From Leishmania martiniquensis (Eukaryota; Euglenozoa; Kinetoplastea; Trypanosomatida; Trypanosomatidae): DNA of 64,000 nucleotides. Numbering within the stretch: the stretch's first letter is position 1; every line of letters starts with the position of its first letter. Positions 49,948 through 60,420 of the stretch are shown here, in pieces. Below the pieces are notes generated by a model. That model did not search any database and had not been told where the DNA came from. It worked only from the letters and a program-made list of their open reading frames with translations. The DNA is taken from positions 380,001-444,000 of the forward strand of contig NC_090140.1 of the NCBI RefSeq assembly GCF_017916325.1, in the 5' to 3' direction. The position numbers and the translations under genes were made by a program.

Positions 49948-50691
49948 CTACGCCTTTGCCTTGTGCTTGCGCATGCCCTTCCGGTAGAACTGCGTGAAGA
50001 GGTACAACAGCGTCATGTGGTAGGACAGCTGCAGCATTGCCCATGGCTTCGGGATAGTCGAATCCAACGCGACGGCCAGCACAGCGTGCAGGATGCAGAG
50101 TGCGAACTGCGTCATCTGCAACTGCGTCAGGTACTTCTTGAGCGGGTTCGTGTAGCCGAGGGAGGTGTACAGATAGTGAAGGTACATGAGCGCGTGGACG
50201 GCGGAGTTGATCCACGCACCAAAGAAGGCGGTGCCGTTCGCGATGCCGTGATGCAGCAGCAGACCCCAGATGGGTCCGATCGTCGCGTGGTGGTAAATGT
50301 GCAGGAAGGACAGCTGCTCCTCCTTCTTCCGCAGCACCATGCAGTACGTGTCAAACATGTCCAAGAACTTCGTGACGTAGTGGATGAAGACCCAATGCTC
50401 CGTCGTGTCGGTGAAGTGCCCGTTTAGGTTGAAGACGCCGTGGACGAGAGGCTGACTGAGTTTGATCGCCATCGTCAGTGACAGCACCACCTGCACCCCA
50501 TTGTAAAGCAGCATGGGGCGCTTGAGGAGGTACGCCGAGCGCCCTTCCATGAACTTGTGGAGCAGGAACGTGAGCACGAGGTAGCCGACATGGCTCCCAA
50601 TCAATGCAGGGTAACTCACGAAGGCATTGAGCTCTGGGTGGAAGCAGAGGGAGTCTTTCCCGATGCACTGAGCGGCGCCCGCAACCTTCAT
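49948..50691 (-). CDS. ELO-family fatty-acid elongase (3-ketoacyl-CoA synthase)
   Basis: A 247-residue protein from the ATG at 50691. ELO proteins condense malonyl-CoA with an acyl-CoA in the ER membrane, the first step of fatty-acid elongation. The catalytic histidine box HIYHH is at 131-135. The conserved KFLDMFDT is at 108-115 and INSAVHALMYLHYLY at 161-175. Six to seven hydrophobic segments and a basic C-terminus (RKGMRKHKAKA) complete the usual architecture; length is normal to slightly short. Trypanosomatids use ELO enzymes for de novo fatty-acid synthesis and for polyunsaturated chains. The 'NSxVHxxMYxHY' block suits a polyunsaturated-type elongase, but substrate cannot be decided. It is a single copy here, not a tandem array. 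Confidence 0.94.
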   Translation of the reverse strand: MKVAGAAQCIGKDSLCFHPELNAFVSYPALIGSHVGYLVLTFLLHKFMEGRSAYLLKRPMLLYNGVQVVLSLTMAIKLSQPLVHGVFNLNGHFTDTTEHWVFIHYVTKFLDMFDTYCMVLRKKEEQLSFLHIYHHATIGPIWGLLLHHGIANGTAFFGAWINSAVHALMYLHYLYTSLGYTNPLKKYLTQLQMTQFALCILHAVLAVALDSTIPKPWAMLQLSYHMTLLYLFTQFYRKGMRKHKAKA

Positions 50692-51256
50692 CGTGATCGA
50701 CTACGGATACGCAGAGAGGAGAGAGAGGTGTCCTGGGTGCGTGTGCAGGTGTGCGCTCGAGTGACTTTGGTGGTGGTGCGGAGTCCGTGCTCTTGGGGAA
50801 CTTCGCTAAGAGGGAAGGAACTGGGGACTTGAATCCGCGCTGAGTGTTGCTGTCATGTGATGGATGCCAGCGAGGGTGTATATCTGGGACGGGAGGGAGA
50901 CAGAAGCAGAAATCAGTACACACGAAGCGTAAAGAGCAGTTGTGCTGCGGTGTGCTTCCTCTCGCGGACATCGAGGACGCTGGCGATGTGTGCGCGCGAG
51001 TTCGTATGAGTGCACCCGACACGTGTGTGCTGCTACACATGTGGGCAGGTTGCAGGGTTGCGCTGAAGCAGACGCTCTTCCATTTCCTTTGCGTAGGGCT
51101 CACTGAAACACAGAGAGAGGGAGGGAGCGCAGTCGAGGAGATCGATGGGGAGTCGGGGGCGGGGGGGGAGTGGGTGGTCAACGCAGCCGCACACATGCAC
51201 GTGCCCCTCCCCCTCCCCCATACGCAGACATATATATATATATATACGTACAGGTT
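50692..51256. other. Intergenic region, no gene seen
   Basis: About 565 bases with a TA microsatellite (51230-51245) right next to the stop codon of the NDUFA12-like gene, and AG runs near 51109-51124 that read as CT tracts on the transcribed strand. No gene is seen. Confidence 0.6.
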
Positions 51257-52828
51257 TCAGTACTTCATCCCGCTCCCAGTGCCCCACGACTCCTCCCAGC
51301 ACTTTGGCTTCCATCGCTGAGACACTGGCGGGGGCTGGAACGGGGCATGATCACGCTGGATGGGCTCGCGCCCTTCACGGATGTCGCCGAGGTCCGTGAG
51401 CCCCAGCTCCTTCCGGATCGCAAGCCGCTGGTCCTCTAGCTGACTCGACTCGATGCGCATACGCTCCAGCTCCGGCGTGGTGAGGTCAGGCACGGCGTCG
51501 TGGTACGGGATGCCCAAGTCAGTGCGCTCCCAGTAGTGGTTCATCGGGTCGCCGTCCGGCGTGTTTGGGTCCGTCGTCCCTTCTGGCGGCTTGCCGTGCG
51601 GTGGTTGCTGCTTGTTCATGCGCACCTGCCGCTTGTACTCGAGCTCTTGCCACTCCATATTACGAAAGAGATGCCCCATCTCCGTCCGCATTATCTGCGT
51701 CTCTTCCTCGTTGTAGAAGAGGTCGCCGCGGGCAAAGCCCAGTGTCCACGTCGCGCCCTTCCGCTTCTGGCGCGCCGCCATCTCCTCACCGGGCTTGTGG
51801 TCCGTCTCACGCAGCGGCTTTGTGACGCGATGGGCGTCCCCGTACACCTGGTCGCTGTCCAGCTCTTGGAAGGTCTGCGAGGCGCGGTTCATGTGCGCCA
51901 TCAGCCGCATCAGAGCGTCCTCGACCTCCTCATCCTCCAACACCATGGCACCAAAGAATTGCTTCTTGTAGTCGCGGAGATGTTCTTCCTCAGCCACGCT
52001 TGGCGGGTCGCCGCGGTGGCCACGCATCCATCGCTCCCACAGCCGCTCATCTGTGGCAAGCGCGCCGTAGGGCTGGTGCTTCTTATCCGAGTCCTTGCGG
52101 TACATGCGGCGCTGCTCCTCACGCCCCTTTGCGAACTGCCACGTCACGGTGAACTTGTTGCCGAAGCGGTCCTTGGCGATGAGGAGCTCCTGTGTGAAGA
52201 AATAGCGGATGCCGTTCCAATATGCGTACTCCCACCAGCGAATGATTCGATTGTCCGCAAGGCCGGCGAAGGTGTGCTGCAGCCGCACTGTCTTGTCGCC
52301 AAAGGCGTCCACAGAGCGGACGTAGCGGCGCTTGTCCTTCGCCAGCTCCTCTCGCATGCGCTGTGCCGCCGCTGGACCGCCGAGCTGTGCCGCCTCGGCG
52401 ATCAGCGCCTCCACGCGCGCCTCTACTGTGCGCTTCTCCTCCTCCACGGCCAGCTGCCGCTTCGCCTTCTCCGCCAGCGTCTCTTTTTCTTTTACAGCGA
52501 ACGCGATGGCGTCCTCCTGCCGCTGCCGCAGGTATACCAGCTTGTTCGTCAAGTCGTCCCGCTCACTGGCCATGGTCTTCATGTTGGAGAGGATACTGGC
52601 GTTGATGAGATGGTGACGCACCGACATGCGCATCGCGGTGGCATAACACCCCGAGACACGAGGCGCCCACGAGAGAGAGGACGAGGGGGCGGCGACAGAG
52701 GCGCACCCGCCACCCTGCACGGATGGGGTGAGGGACGGCCCAGCACACAAGCTGGCATCGCGATAGCGGCGGAAAATGGCACCACTGCCACTGCCGCGCA
52801 CGGCATTACGCAGTGCTGATCGACGCAT
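51257..52828 (-). CDS. Mitochondrial protein with an NDUFA12/NDUFAF2-like domain
   Basis: A 523-residue protein from the ATG at 52828. NDUFA12 (B17.2) is an accessory subunit of respiratory complex I and NDUFAF2 its assembly paralogue. The similar region is about residues 196-283: IRWWEYAYWNGIRYFFTQEL, the turn AKDRFGNKFTV (family 'GxDxxGNxYYE'), and ERWMRGHRGDPPSVAEEE (family 'WxxWLHxxxDxPPT'). Before it lie a basic Arg/Ser-rich presequence-like start (1-30) and a coiled coil (about 86-165); after it a 240-residue Met/Arg/Glu-rich tail. Family members are only about 145-170 residues, so this is a much enlarged, trypanosomatid-type form. It could instead be a mitoribosome or complex I assembly protein with a chance resemblance. 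Confidence 0.72.
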   Translation of the reverse strand: MRRSALRNAVRGSGSGAIFRRYRDASLCAGPSLTPSVQGGGCASVAAPSSSLSWAPRVSGCYATAMRMSVRHHLINASILSNMKTMASERDDLTNKLVYLRQRQEDAIAFAVKEKETLAEKAKRQLAVEEEKRTVEARVEALIAEAAQLGGPAAAQRMREELAKDKRRYVRSVDAFGDKTVRLQHTFAGLADNRIIRWWEYAYWNGIRYFFTQELLIAKDRFGNKFTVTWQFAKGREEQRRMYRKDSDKKHQPYGALATDERLWERWMRGHRGDPPSVAEEEHLRDYKKQFFGAMVLEDEEVEDALMRLMAHMNRASQTFQELDSDQVYGDAHRVTKPLRETDHKPGEEMAARQKRKGATWTLGFARGDLFYNEEETQIMRTEMGHLFRNMEWQELEYKRQVRMNKQQPPHGKPPEGTTDPNTPDGDPMNHYWERTDLGIPYHDAVPDLTTPELERMRIESSQLEDQRLAIRKELGLTDLGDIREGREPIQRDHAPFQPPPVSQRWKPKCWEESWGTGSGMKY

Positions 52829-54281
52829 GCATGAAAGGGGAGTGGGGAGGCAGACACAGAAGGGATGTCGTCTCTGTGGTGGAGGGAGTGGTGTGTGTGT
52901 GCGAGAGAGAGAGCGGCACACAACGCAAACCTGGCAAGCAGTAGTAACAGCAGAGGGAGGGGAGAGGAAAGATACACAAGCACACTTACACACACTTACA
53001 CACACACGTACACGTACACAGTGCGCGCTGTTCGATAAAGAACGCTAGGCTGATTCCACACCGCACCGCTTCCAGAGTGGAAGGTGACTGCGAGTAGGGT
53101 GGAGGGGTGGGGAATGGGGAGGGGGGGTCCATACGCGGCTGCGCTCTTGTGTGCAGACAACGGTATGGGCTGTGTGTGTATCAGAGAGAGGAGAGAGTGA
53201 AAAGAGGATGAAGAGGCGGTGGCGATGATCGGATTTGGGGAAATGACAGTCACCAGTGATCATCGAAAGAGGCTACGGAGAGAGAGAGGGCGTACAGCAG
53301 CAGCTCCCCTCCCCCCTTCTTCATCCGGGATAAGGGGCATTGATTCGCCGCACTATGCCACACACGTACACATGCGCACCTGTCTCTTTATGCATCCGCC
53401 GTCATGCTTTGAAAAGCACATGTCTATTCTCGCGTCTGGTCTTCAACGGGTATAGGCAGCGGGATGCACTCGTCTCGGGAGGCCAACAAGAAAGCTCATG
53501 CATCTATGCAGGCACTCTGTGCACCAGTAGGCGACATGGGGACGGGCGCAAGACAGTTGGAAAGGGGAGGGGGAGGGGCCTTCGACATCATCTGACAAAT
53601 AAGTCGCCATGTGTGGGTATGCTGTCTGTGCGGCTCTCCCTCTCTCGCGCTCCGCTTCTCGTCAGTCCACTGACGCGTGCAAATCTCCAAAACAGCGGGT
53701 GAGTCTGCGGAGGGCGGGGAGGAGGTGGGCATGAAGAGCACAGGGTGTGTGCTGGGGGGAGAGAGGTGTGAGACAGTAGGGTCAAAGCCGCAACAACAAC
53801 GCTGAGAGCACCACGAATAGAACAGGTTAGCTGTGCACAGCAAACGAGCTGAGAGAAAGACGTACACATATGTATGGGTATCTGCTGCTTCTGCAAGTGG
53901 TGAGGAGAGCGTAGACGAGAGGAAGGCGTATAGGGGGGGAGGAAAGGGGAGGGGAGCCGGTACGGATAGGGAGGGAAGGCGATGAGGAAAGCACCACTGC
54001 AGAGTGAAGAAGGCACCGCATACACAGACACCGCCACACACACACACACAGCAAGGTAAGCATAGCACACACTCATACACCGAGACGAGTACGCCCTTCG
54101 AGAGAGAGCATCGGTAGCGGCGGGAAGACGCTGTTTCGACGCGTTCCGCCCCCACTGGCGTGCTCAACAGTTCCTTACCAGTGCCCGAGGAGCCTGTGCC
54201 ACTTACTGAGGCACGGTACACAAGCCCACACGGGCTCTCGCTCTCTCCTCCTTTCCTTTGGGTGTTCCTTGGCGCGCGTGG
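52829..54281. other. Intergenic region, no gene seen
   Basis: About 1.45 kb. CA repeats near 52975-53015 and 54035-54052, AG runs (52902-52914, 53184-53195, 53278-53288) that are CT tracts on the transcribed strand. It includes the 5' UTR of the NDUFA12-like gene and the 3' UTR of the 1903-residue gene. Frames here are low complexity. Confidence 0.6.
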
Positions 54282-57200
54282 TCAGCATCGCCCCCGACGA
54301 GTGGATGGCACCGCCGTCTGCGAAACTACCTCCGCGAGGCGCCGCAGCGCCGCTGCACGCAGATTAACGTTGCGGCAGGCCCGTTGATCTTCTGATGCGG
54401 ACAGTGCCGAGGATGCCGCCGGTGGTACACTGACGGAGCCGCCACGCGTGGATGTCGGTGTCGAGCGCTGCGTGGCGGCGTCGATCTGCCGCACAGCTGC
54501 TGCGAGACTCTCGCCGACACCCTCAGGCGGCTCGCAGCGGCCGTCGCGAACTACGGGGCGACGCTGCTGGGAAAGAATTGACGCCTTCGTTGTCCGCTCG
54601 CGAGAGCTGCCGAGGTGCTCGCGCGCTTCCCGCAGCGGCGCTGACCACCGCCGCTCCGACTGCACATCCAGCGCATCAGCGTCGTGACAGACCGCTTTGC
54701 CTTCGTCCGTGTCCCCAATTCCATTCTTCTCAGCACGGTGCGCGCGACTGTCGCTGCTATCATAGCGGCTCCGGTGATGCACGCGCACCGCCATGGGTGT
54801 GGAGGAGAGGGCTCTCTCTGAAGAGCATTGGCAGGCTGCAGGGGTGGTGAGCCGCGGATATGGGCGATGCAGTGACGTTGCCACCGCCCCGGGCGAGAGA
54901 AGCGGCTCATCGCGGCTTAGCGAACACGGCAGGCAGTCACGGTGAGGGGTGCCAGCGGCGCTACAACAACTGCTACCGAGGTGATAGAACTCCGAGCTGC
55001 GGGGCGATGGTGCCGCTGCATCTCGGTAAGGCCATCGAGGCAGGTGACGCTGCGAGGTGGGGTCCGACGAGGGATCAGAAAGGGCCCGCTTAGCCGATGC
55101 CGACGGATAGCACCGCTGGTTCGCCGCGTGCTTTCGTTCTTCGATTGGCGACGGCACCAGCCGCTTCACGTAGTAGCGGTCACACGCATCGTAGGCCGGA
55201 CCTCTGTACTTGACGGGGCTGTAGCGGCTCTGCTCATGCAATGCCCCGATACTGCCATCGCGCGCGTGGCCAGACCGCCGCTGACTGTTGCTGTAAGAGC
55301 GTGTCTTCGGGTCGATTACGACCATGGGCGCGATTGCCGTGGAGCTGTACCGATGCCGCAGCTGTTCCGCTAAATCCGCGTAGGAGTGATGATGCTGTGA
55401 ATGGGAGGCGCCGTGGGGAGCGTCCTCGTCGCTGTCCTTCTCTTCATGCACGACATGAGCACGGTCCTGTGGCATCATGCTGCTTTCCCTTGGTGCGCGT
55501 AGCGATTTGTGCGCTTTAGCGCTACTGCCGCCAACTCGTCTTTTCGCCATCTGCAGCTCCGCACTCAGCGCCCGCATGTGCTCCATCACCTCCCTGACTG
55601 TCTCCTCATCAAGTACCGCACCCGTGGCGTCAGCAGTTGCCGCAGTCTTGTCTGGCTGACACGTCAATGCAGCCTCTCTCAGCGACGGGGGCGACGAGAG
55701 CACCGGAGCAGAGTCTCCTACGGCATGCGTGGGCCTACCCTGCTGTTGCTCGTGTTGCTGCCGCTGTTGGCGCTTCCAACGGCGCAGCTCTGCACGCGCC
55801 ACCGCTGCCTCCGACTGTGCCTGGTCGCGCTCTAGTTCGACTGCGCGCTTTGCATCGGTCAACTCGCCGACGTGGTGCTCGGCAATCGCAACGGCCTCGC
55901 GCAGGAGCTGCATCTCCTCTGTGAGTTGCTGAGCCTCGGCATTGACGCCGGAGGCAGCTACATCACCCACTTCTTTGCTCGTGGCCGGGGGTGACTCAGC
56001 AGCCAGCTGGGCGAGCTCGAACATGTGTGCCATGATGCTCAGCACTGCACCGTCGCTTGTGAGGGAGGATATCCTCGCCCCCGCAGCGCTCGCGACATTG
56101 GGCATAACCGCACGCTCCTCTTGACCAGTTCGCTGCTGCTGCCGCTGCTTCTGGTTTGAAGCGCGTGGGGTGAGATGGGGCATGCGACTCGGCTTTGGGG
56201 GTCTCTCAGCCGTGGCTGCGGCGACCGTCGCGGTGGCGGTATCGGCTCTCGTGACGACGCCTGAAGCAGGCTTTGTAGACCCTTCCACATCGCTTCCAGG
56301 ACAGCTGCTCTGGCCGCCTTCCACCACCGTCGAGACGGCCGACTTCACTATCTCCCCGCTTTCGCTCCGCACACAGAGCGAAAGCAGATCAGGGGACAGG
56401 ACATGAGATGCGGGCAGGGAACGGTGCTCTGCCCAGTTCATGTACGTGGCGCACATGTCCACCACCTTATCCAACACTCGACGGTACTCGGATGCGAGGC
56501 TGGTGCGCTGCGCCAGACGATCAATCACACCGCGAAAGCCGGCTGCCAGGTGTTCCAGCGCCGTCACCCACGGGCAGCTTCCCTCGGCGCCGACGCGGTT
56601 GAAAAAGTAGCAGCCCTTTTGCCGCTGCCCGCGATCTCGCAGCGTTGCGTACAGCTCATGAAGTGTTTCGCGGCTTTCGCCAAAAGCGCCCTCCAGGTCA
56701 ACCTCACTGTAGCTTTCCAGCATCCCCGCCAGCAGCTGCTGCATGGTGTCGATGTCTTTCTGCAGGACGATCGCGGCCATCTTGTGGTTAGCACTGAAAC
56801 GCTTCAGTGTGTCCTGCAGCACCTCCATGTTCTGGTAGGTGACACGCAGTATCACATCGTTGTTTGCGGCAATGGTGCTCGGCGGCGGGGGCGGCACCGG
56901 CGTTGGCGGCTTCCCTGCGCGGTCGCTTCCACGTCCTTCCTCCTTGTCGAGTCTCTCACCCTCGGCGCCATTTCCACGAGTGGTGGCAGCGGATTCACCG
57001 GCTGGTGCATTCTGCTGCTGCGACACGCGGATGAGCCGATCGAGATCGATGTCGACAAATCCGTCATTGTCGGCATCTCCATCAAACACCAACTCTCTCT
57101 CCCCCGAGCTGCGCCGCCGCGACGCGGTGGGGATGCACAGGTAGTGTACCTGCAGCAGCGACGTGACCGACGTGTAGAGACGCGCGACTGCTTCGTAAAG

Positions 57201-59993
57201 CCGCGCTATGCGGTGGTCGTACGGAAGGATGCCGCCGGCCGCAGCGGCGGTGGAGTCACGGGCGAGCTTGAGCAGTGTCTCTTGTTGTGACGTTGCTTCG
57301 CTCGTGGTTGGGTCTCCAGAAGAAGGCGCCACAGGAGGCAAAGCGGCAGGAGCCTCGGACGCCGCCCTGGCGGGGGCGGGGTGTTGGCCTTGCGCGGTGG
57401 CTTGAATGGCAGCATCGAGGGCGGGCAGGATGACATCAGCCGCTCGCATGAGGCACGAGTCGATGTCATACAGGGTGTCATCTGGTATGTCCTCAGCCGA
57501 GGAGACTGCTGCGCGGTTCTGCGGCGAGGCGAAGAAGCGACACACAGCGGCAAAGTATTTCACGATCTTCCTCTGGGTGTAGAGGTGATCTTCGGTCGTC
57601 TGCTGCAGCCGCTGCGCCCAGCGGCTGTACTTCTGCAAGAGTTCCGCCAGGGCGCGCTCCACGTACTCCACCGCTTCTGCTGAGAGGACATCCACCTGTT
57701 CTTCGCCGCCACGTCGCAGCACCTCTTCCACCAGCTCGTCCTTGGCGGACTCATCTGTGCCTAGAAGGAACAGGGTCTGCTTCACCATTTGACCGTTTCT
57801 TGCAAGGCGCTGCATCAGCATCGCCATGGCCTCGCGAAACGCCGAGGTGTCTGCCTTCCACTGCGCCTCGCCGGCGCGCAGCTGCGCCAGCTCCTCTTGC
57901 AAGGCAGCCCAGTCGTGCACCTCACCTTTTGACCCGATGCGGGACGCAATCAACTGTAGTGCCTCTAAAACATTATGCTCCGTTACCGCTGTACCAGGCG
58001 TGATGGCTTCCTTCGTCGTGCCGTCTTTCGCAGTTTTCACAGGGGAGGCCTTGGCGGCGGTCGCGGGCTCCAGAGCGGGCCGCAGGTTGAGGCGGCGGAG
58101 TGCGCTGAAGCCGACGCCGCGGCCGCCGCCCTCTGCCTCCTCACTCCCCTTGCCGACTTTATCCGTCTCGCCGGAGGCCGCGGCGCCACTTGTCGCTGGT
58201 GCGGAGGGAAAGCTGAGGCTGAGACCGTGTCTGCCAATACGCTCCACTATGGCAGCCACCTTCTGCAGCCGCTTCTGAAGCCCTGTGCTCTTCTGTGATG
58301 CCATTTCCGCGCGCGCCTTCGCAGCGGCAGCGGCGTGTAACGCTCGCTGGTATCTAGTCTTTACCATGCGCAGCCGCTCCACCACGTCGCTCAAGAATTG
58401 ATCCAGCTTGGCAGGGGTGAGGTTTCGCTCGAGATCGACGCTGCCCGCCAATTCGGCAAGCACCTGGTCTGGCTCACTGACTTCGGCACCGTCCTCCTGC
58501 GCAACACATAGATCCCGGAGCAGCTGTAAAACTTGCCTGCCGTGTCTCGCCATAGATTCTTCCATGTGGGCAAGTCCCATGCGGCCCTGTGCCCCAGCCA
58601 GCTCCTTTCGTTGATGCTGCGCCGTCAGCGTAGCAAAGCGTGACTTGACCAGTTCGACCATCTCCAGCAGATTTCGCGTCGGCGGTTCCACCCGCACGCC
58701 CGCCGCACTGTTTAGCGTAGAGCTGCCAGCCCCGCTGCCGCCCCGCGGCGCATCGACCAGAAATTGCGCCAGCTCTTCGACTGCCTGCGCCGAGGAATGA
58801 CGCAGCGCGAACTCTTCCTCTGAGATGTGATGTGGAAATGTTATGACAGAGGTGATGGTCTCTTGCAAGGATCGAAGCGAGCGAGAGAAGGCTTCGTCGA
58901 GCTGTAGGTCAGCGTCCGCGGCGGCTTTAGACGATGAAGAAAGACGAAACACCTCTGCCAGTCTTTCTCGCTCCGCCTCGACCGCTTCCATGTAGCGTTC
59001 CATCGATAAATACTCGGAGAGAAGGAAGCGCATCAGTTTTCTGAGGTTGTTACACTGCTCCAGTACGGGTGTCTCGGGCACTTGCAAGTCAAAGTGGATT
59101 TGCAGCGAGGCTGGAATCGTATCAATGATGGACTGCAGCGCGCTTCCTATGGTATGCGTGCTACCCATGTACGAAGCCGCCCCTTCCTCTGATGTGCTTC
59201 CCTTCGGCTCCTGCTGGGCCTCCAGTTCAGCAAGCGCGGATGAGAGTGTGAGTTGAGCGCAGCTCTGCGCTTTGGCAGCGGTGTTCTCCATCCTTTTCAG
59301 CACCACAGCCTTTGCTATGGCGTACTCCTTGGAGAGATGCAGGAGCTCGTCACAGCCTGCGCGGAGAAGCCTCGAAACATTTGCCCTCGTCCTTCTTGCG
59401 TCCGGCAGCAACACGGGGGCCGAAAGCTCCATATTCTTCTCAAAGCAGGTCTGCATGCCGTCGCGCAACGTGTGCCACAGCTCGTTTAGCGGTTTCTCCA
59501 GCCAAACAGGACTTGGCGTTGCCGCAGGGCGGACTGGTGCGCCATCTCGTAGCCTTGCAGAGACTTCTTCGACGGACGGCGGCGACTCTTCCCCATAGAG
59601 ACCAAAGCGGCGCTGCACAGCGTCACTGTACTCTCGAAGGAGCAAGTCCTTGAAGTTATTGTCCCGCTTAACGTGCTCTAGCTCCTTCACTACGCCTAAC
59701 AGAACGGCTGGAATGTCGGCGTCACACGTGATTGTGCCGTAGCTCTCAAGAATATCAGAAACTTGAACAAGTGTTTTACCTTTTGGTTGGCAGGTCGGAT
59801 GCCTTGATTCTTGAGGAAATACACTGCTCGGCAGTTGGCTGTAACCATCGGCGTCGTCTAGAAGGGATCTATCTCTATTTGGTGACCCGATGCTGGATAC
59901 CTCCGATTGTGTCCTGGACCCGGTTGAGCGCGCAACAGGCGACGTCCACAGCTGCGAGTGGGCGCTAGCCCACGTTTGCTTCTTGTTGCTCAT
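54282..59993 (-). CDS. Very large coiled-coil protein (1903 residues), function unknown
   Basis: Read from the ATG at 59993, a single uninterrupted frame of 5.7 kb. The first 60 residues are Ser/Thr-rich. A helical domain begins near 75 (VSDILESYGTITCDADIPAV). Most of residues 200-1400 are long Glu/Gln/Leu/Arg-rich helices with heptad character, broken by Ala/Gly/Thr-rich linkers. The last 450 residues are His/Ser/Arg-rich and probably disordered, with many tyrosines and prolines. No motor, kinase or membrane segment is visible. Such proteins in trypanosomatids are often part of the flagellum, basal body or subpellicular cytoskeleton; that is inference only. It could alternatively be a golgin-like tether. 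Confidence 0.85.
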   Translation of the reverse strand: MSNKKQTWASAHSQLWTSPVARSTGSRTQSEVSSIGSPNRDRSLLDDADGYSQLPSSVFPQESRHPTCQPKGKTLVQVSDILESYGTITCDADIPAVLLGVVKELEHVKRDNNFKDLLLREYSDAVQRRFGLYGEESPPSVEEVSARLRDGAPVRPAATPSPVWLEKPLNELWHTLRDGMQTCFEKNMELSAPVLLPDARRTRANVSRLLRAGCDELLHLSKEYAIAKAVVLKRMENTAAKAQSCAQLTLSSALAELEAQQEPKGSTSEEGAASYMGSTHTIGSALQSIIDTIPASLQIHFDLQVPETPVLEQCNNLRKLMRFLLSEYLSMERYMEAVEAERERLAEVFRLSSSSKAAADADLQLDEAFSRSLRSLQETITSVITFPHHISEEEFALRHSSAQAVEELAQFLVDAPRGGSGAGSSTLNSAAGVRVEPPTRNLLEMVELVKSRFATLTAQHQRKELAGAQGRMGLAHMEESMARHGRQVLQLLRDLCVAQEDGAEVSEPDQVLAELAGSVDLERNLTPAKLDQFLSDVVERLRMVKTRYQRALHAAAAAKARAEMASQKSTGLQKRLQKVAAIVERIGRHGLSLSFPSAPATSGAAASGETDKVGKGSEEAEGGGRGVGFSALRRLNLRPALEPATAAKASPVKTAKDGTTKEAITPGTAVTEHNVLEALQLIASRIGSKGEVHDWAALQEELAQLRAGEAQWKADTSAFREAMAMLMQRLARNGQMVKQTLFLLGTDESAKDELVEEVLRRGGEEQVDVLSAEAVEYVERALAELLQKYSRWAQRLQQTTEDHLYTQRKIVKYFAAVCRFFASPQNRAAVSSAEDIPDDTLYDIDSCLMRAADVILPALDAAIQATAQGQHPAPARAASEAPAALPPVAPSSGDPTTSEATSQQETLLKLARDSTAAAAGGILPYDHRIARLYEAVARLYTSVTSLLQVHYLCIPTASRRRSSGERELVFDGDADNDGFVDIDLDRLIRVSQQQNAPAGESAATTRGNGAEGERLDKEEGRGSDRAGKPPTPVPPPPPSTIAANNDVILRVTYQNMEVLQDTLKRFSANHKMAAIVLQKDIDTMQQLLAGMLESYSEVDLEGAFGESRETLHELYATLRDRGQRQKGCYFFNRVGAEGSCPWVTALEHLAAGFRGVIDRLAQRTSLASEYRRVLDKVVDMCATYMNWAEHRSLPASHVLSPDLLSLCVRSESGEIVKSAVSTVVEGGQSSCPGSDVEGSTKPASGVVTRADTATATVAAATAERPPKPSRMPHLTPRASNQKQRQQQRTGQEERAVMPNVASAAGARISSLTSDGAVLSIMAHMFELAQLAAESPPATSKEVGDVAASGVNAEAQQLTEEMQLLREAVAIAEHHVGELTDAKRAVELERDQAQSEAAVARAELRRWKRQQRQQHEQQQGRPTHAVGDSAPVLSSPPSLREAALTCQPDKTAATADATGAVLDEETVREVMEHMRALSAELQMAKRRVGGSSAKAHKSLRAPRESSMMPQDRAHVVHEEKDSDEDAPHGASHSQHHHSYADLAEQLRHRYSSTAIAPMVVIDPKTRSYSNSQRRSGHARDGSIGALHEQSRYSPVKYRGPAYDACDRYYVKRLVPSPIEERKHAANQRCYPSASAKRALSDPSSDPTSQRHLPRWPYRDAAAPSPRSSEFYHLGSSCCSAAGTPHRDCLPCSLSRDEPLLSPGAVATSLHRPYPRLTTPAACQCSSERALSSTPMAVRVHHRSRYDSSDSRAHRAEKNGIGDTDEGKAVCHDADALDVQSERRWSAPLREAREHLGSSRERTTKASILSQQRRPVVRDGRCEPPEGVGESLAAAVRQIDAATQRSTPTSTRGGSVSVPPAASSALSASEDQRACRNVNLRAAALRRLAEVVSQTAVPSTRRGRC

Positions 59994-60420
59994 CCTCGAT
60001 CTGAGAACGCAAGATAAAGTCGTTTGGCAACACCGAAGAGGTTGAGAGAATCAAAGTAATTTAGCGAACATGCAGTTTTGGGCGCATGATCCATTGAGGC
60101 ACCCTCACAGTATCATTAGAAAAACAGAAAAACGCTTTCTGAATCAACGTGGGGCGCCCGTAACGGCTCCTTCGCACTAACTACATGCAGCGAAAAGAGA
60201 GCAAGCGACACGAAATGCGTTCTACTAGCTGCTGAAACTTTCTCAGAGTCGCACACAACACTGATCCAGTGCGGTGGCTACTATGCGCGAAAAGATGGTT
60301 TGATTGCATTGCATTACATTACAGAGCTTAATACACACGAAAATGGCAATTCATAGTCTATAATCCCATAAACGAAGCGTTGTCGTGTACGCCGGCTATA
60401 TCTGCTGAGCAACGCCTCTC
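59994..60420. other. Intergenic region, no gene seen
   Basis: About 430 bases, notably AT-richer than spacers elsewhere. It should contain the 5' UTR and splice site of the 1903-residue gene and the 3' UTR of prefoldin 6. A short TTGCATTGCATTACATTACA repeat-like run lies at 60304-60323. Confidence 0.6.
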
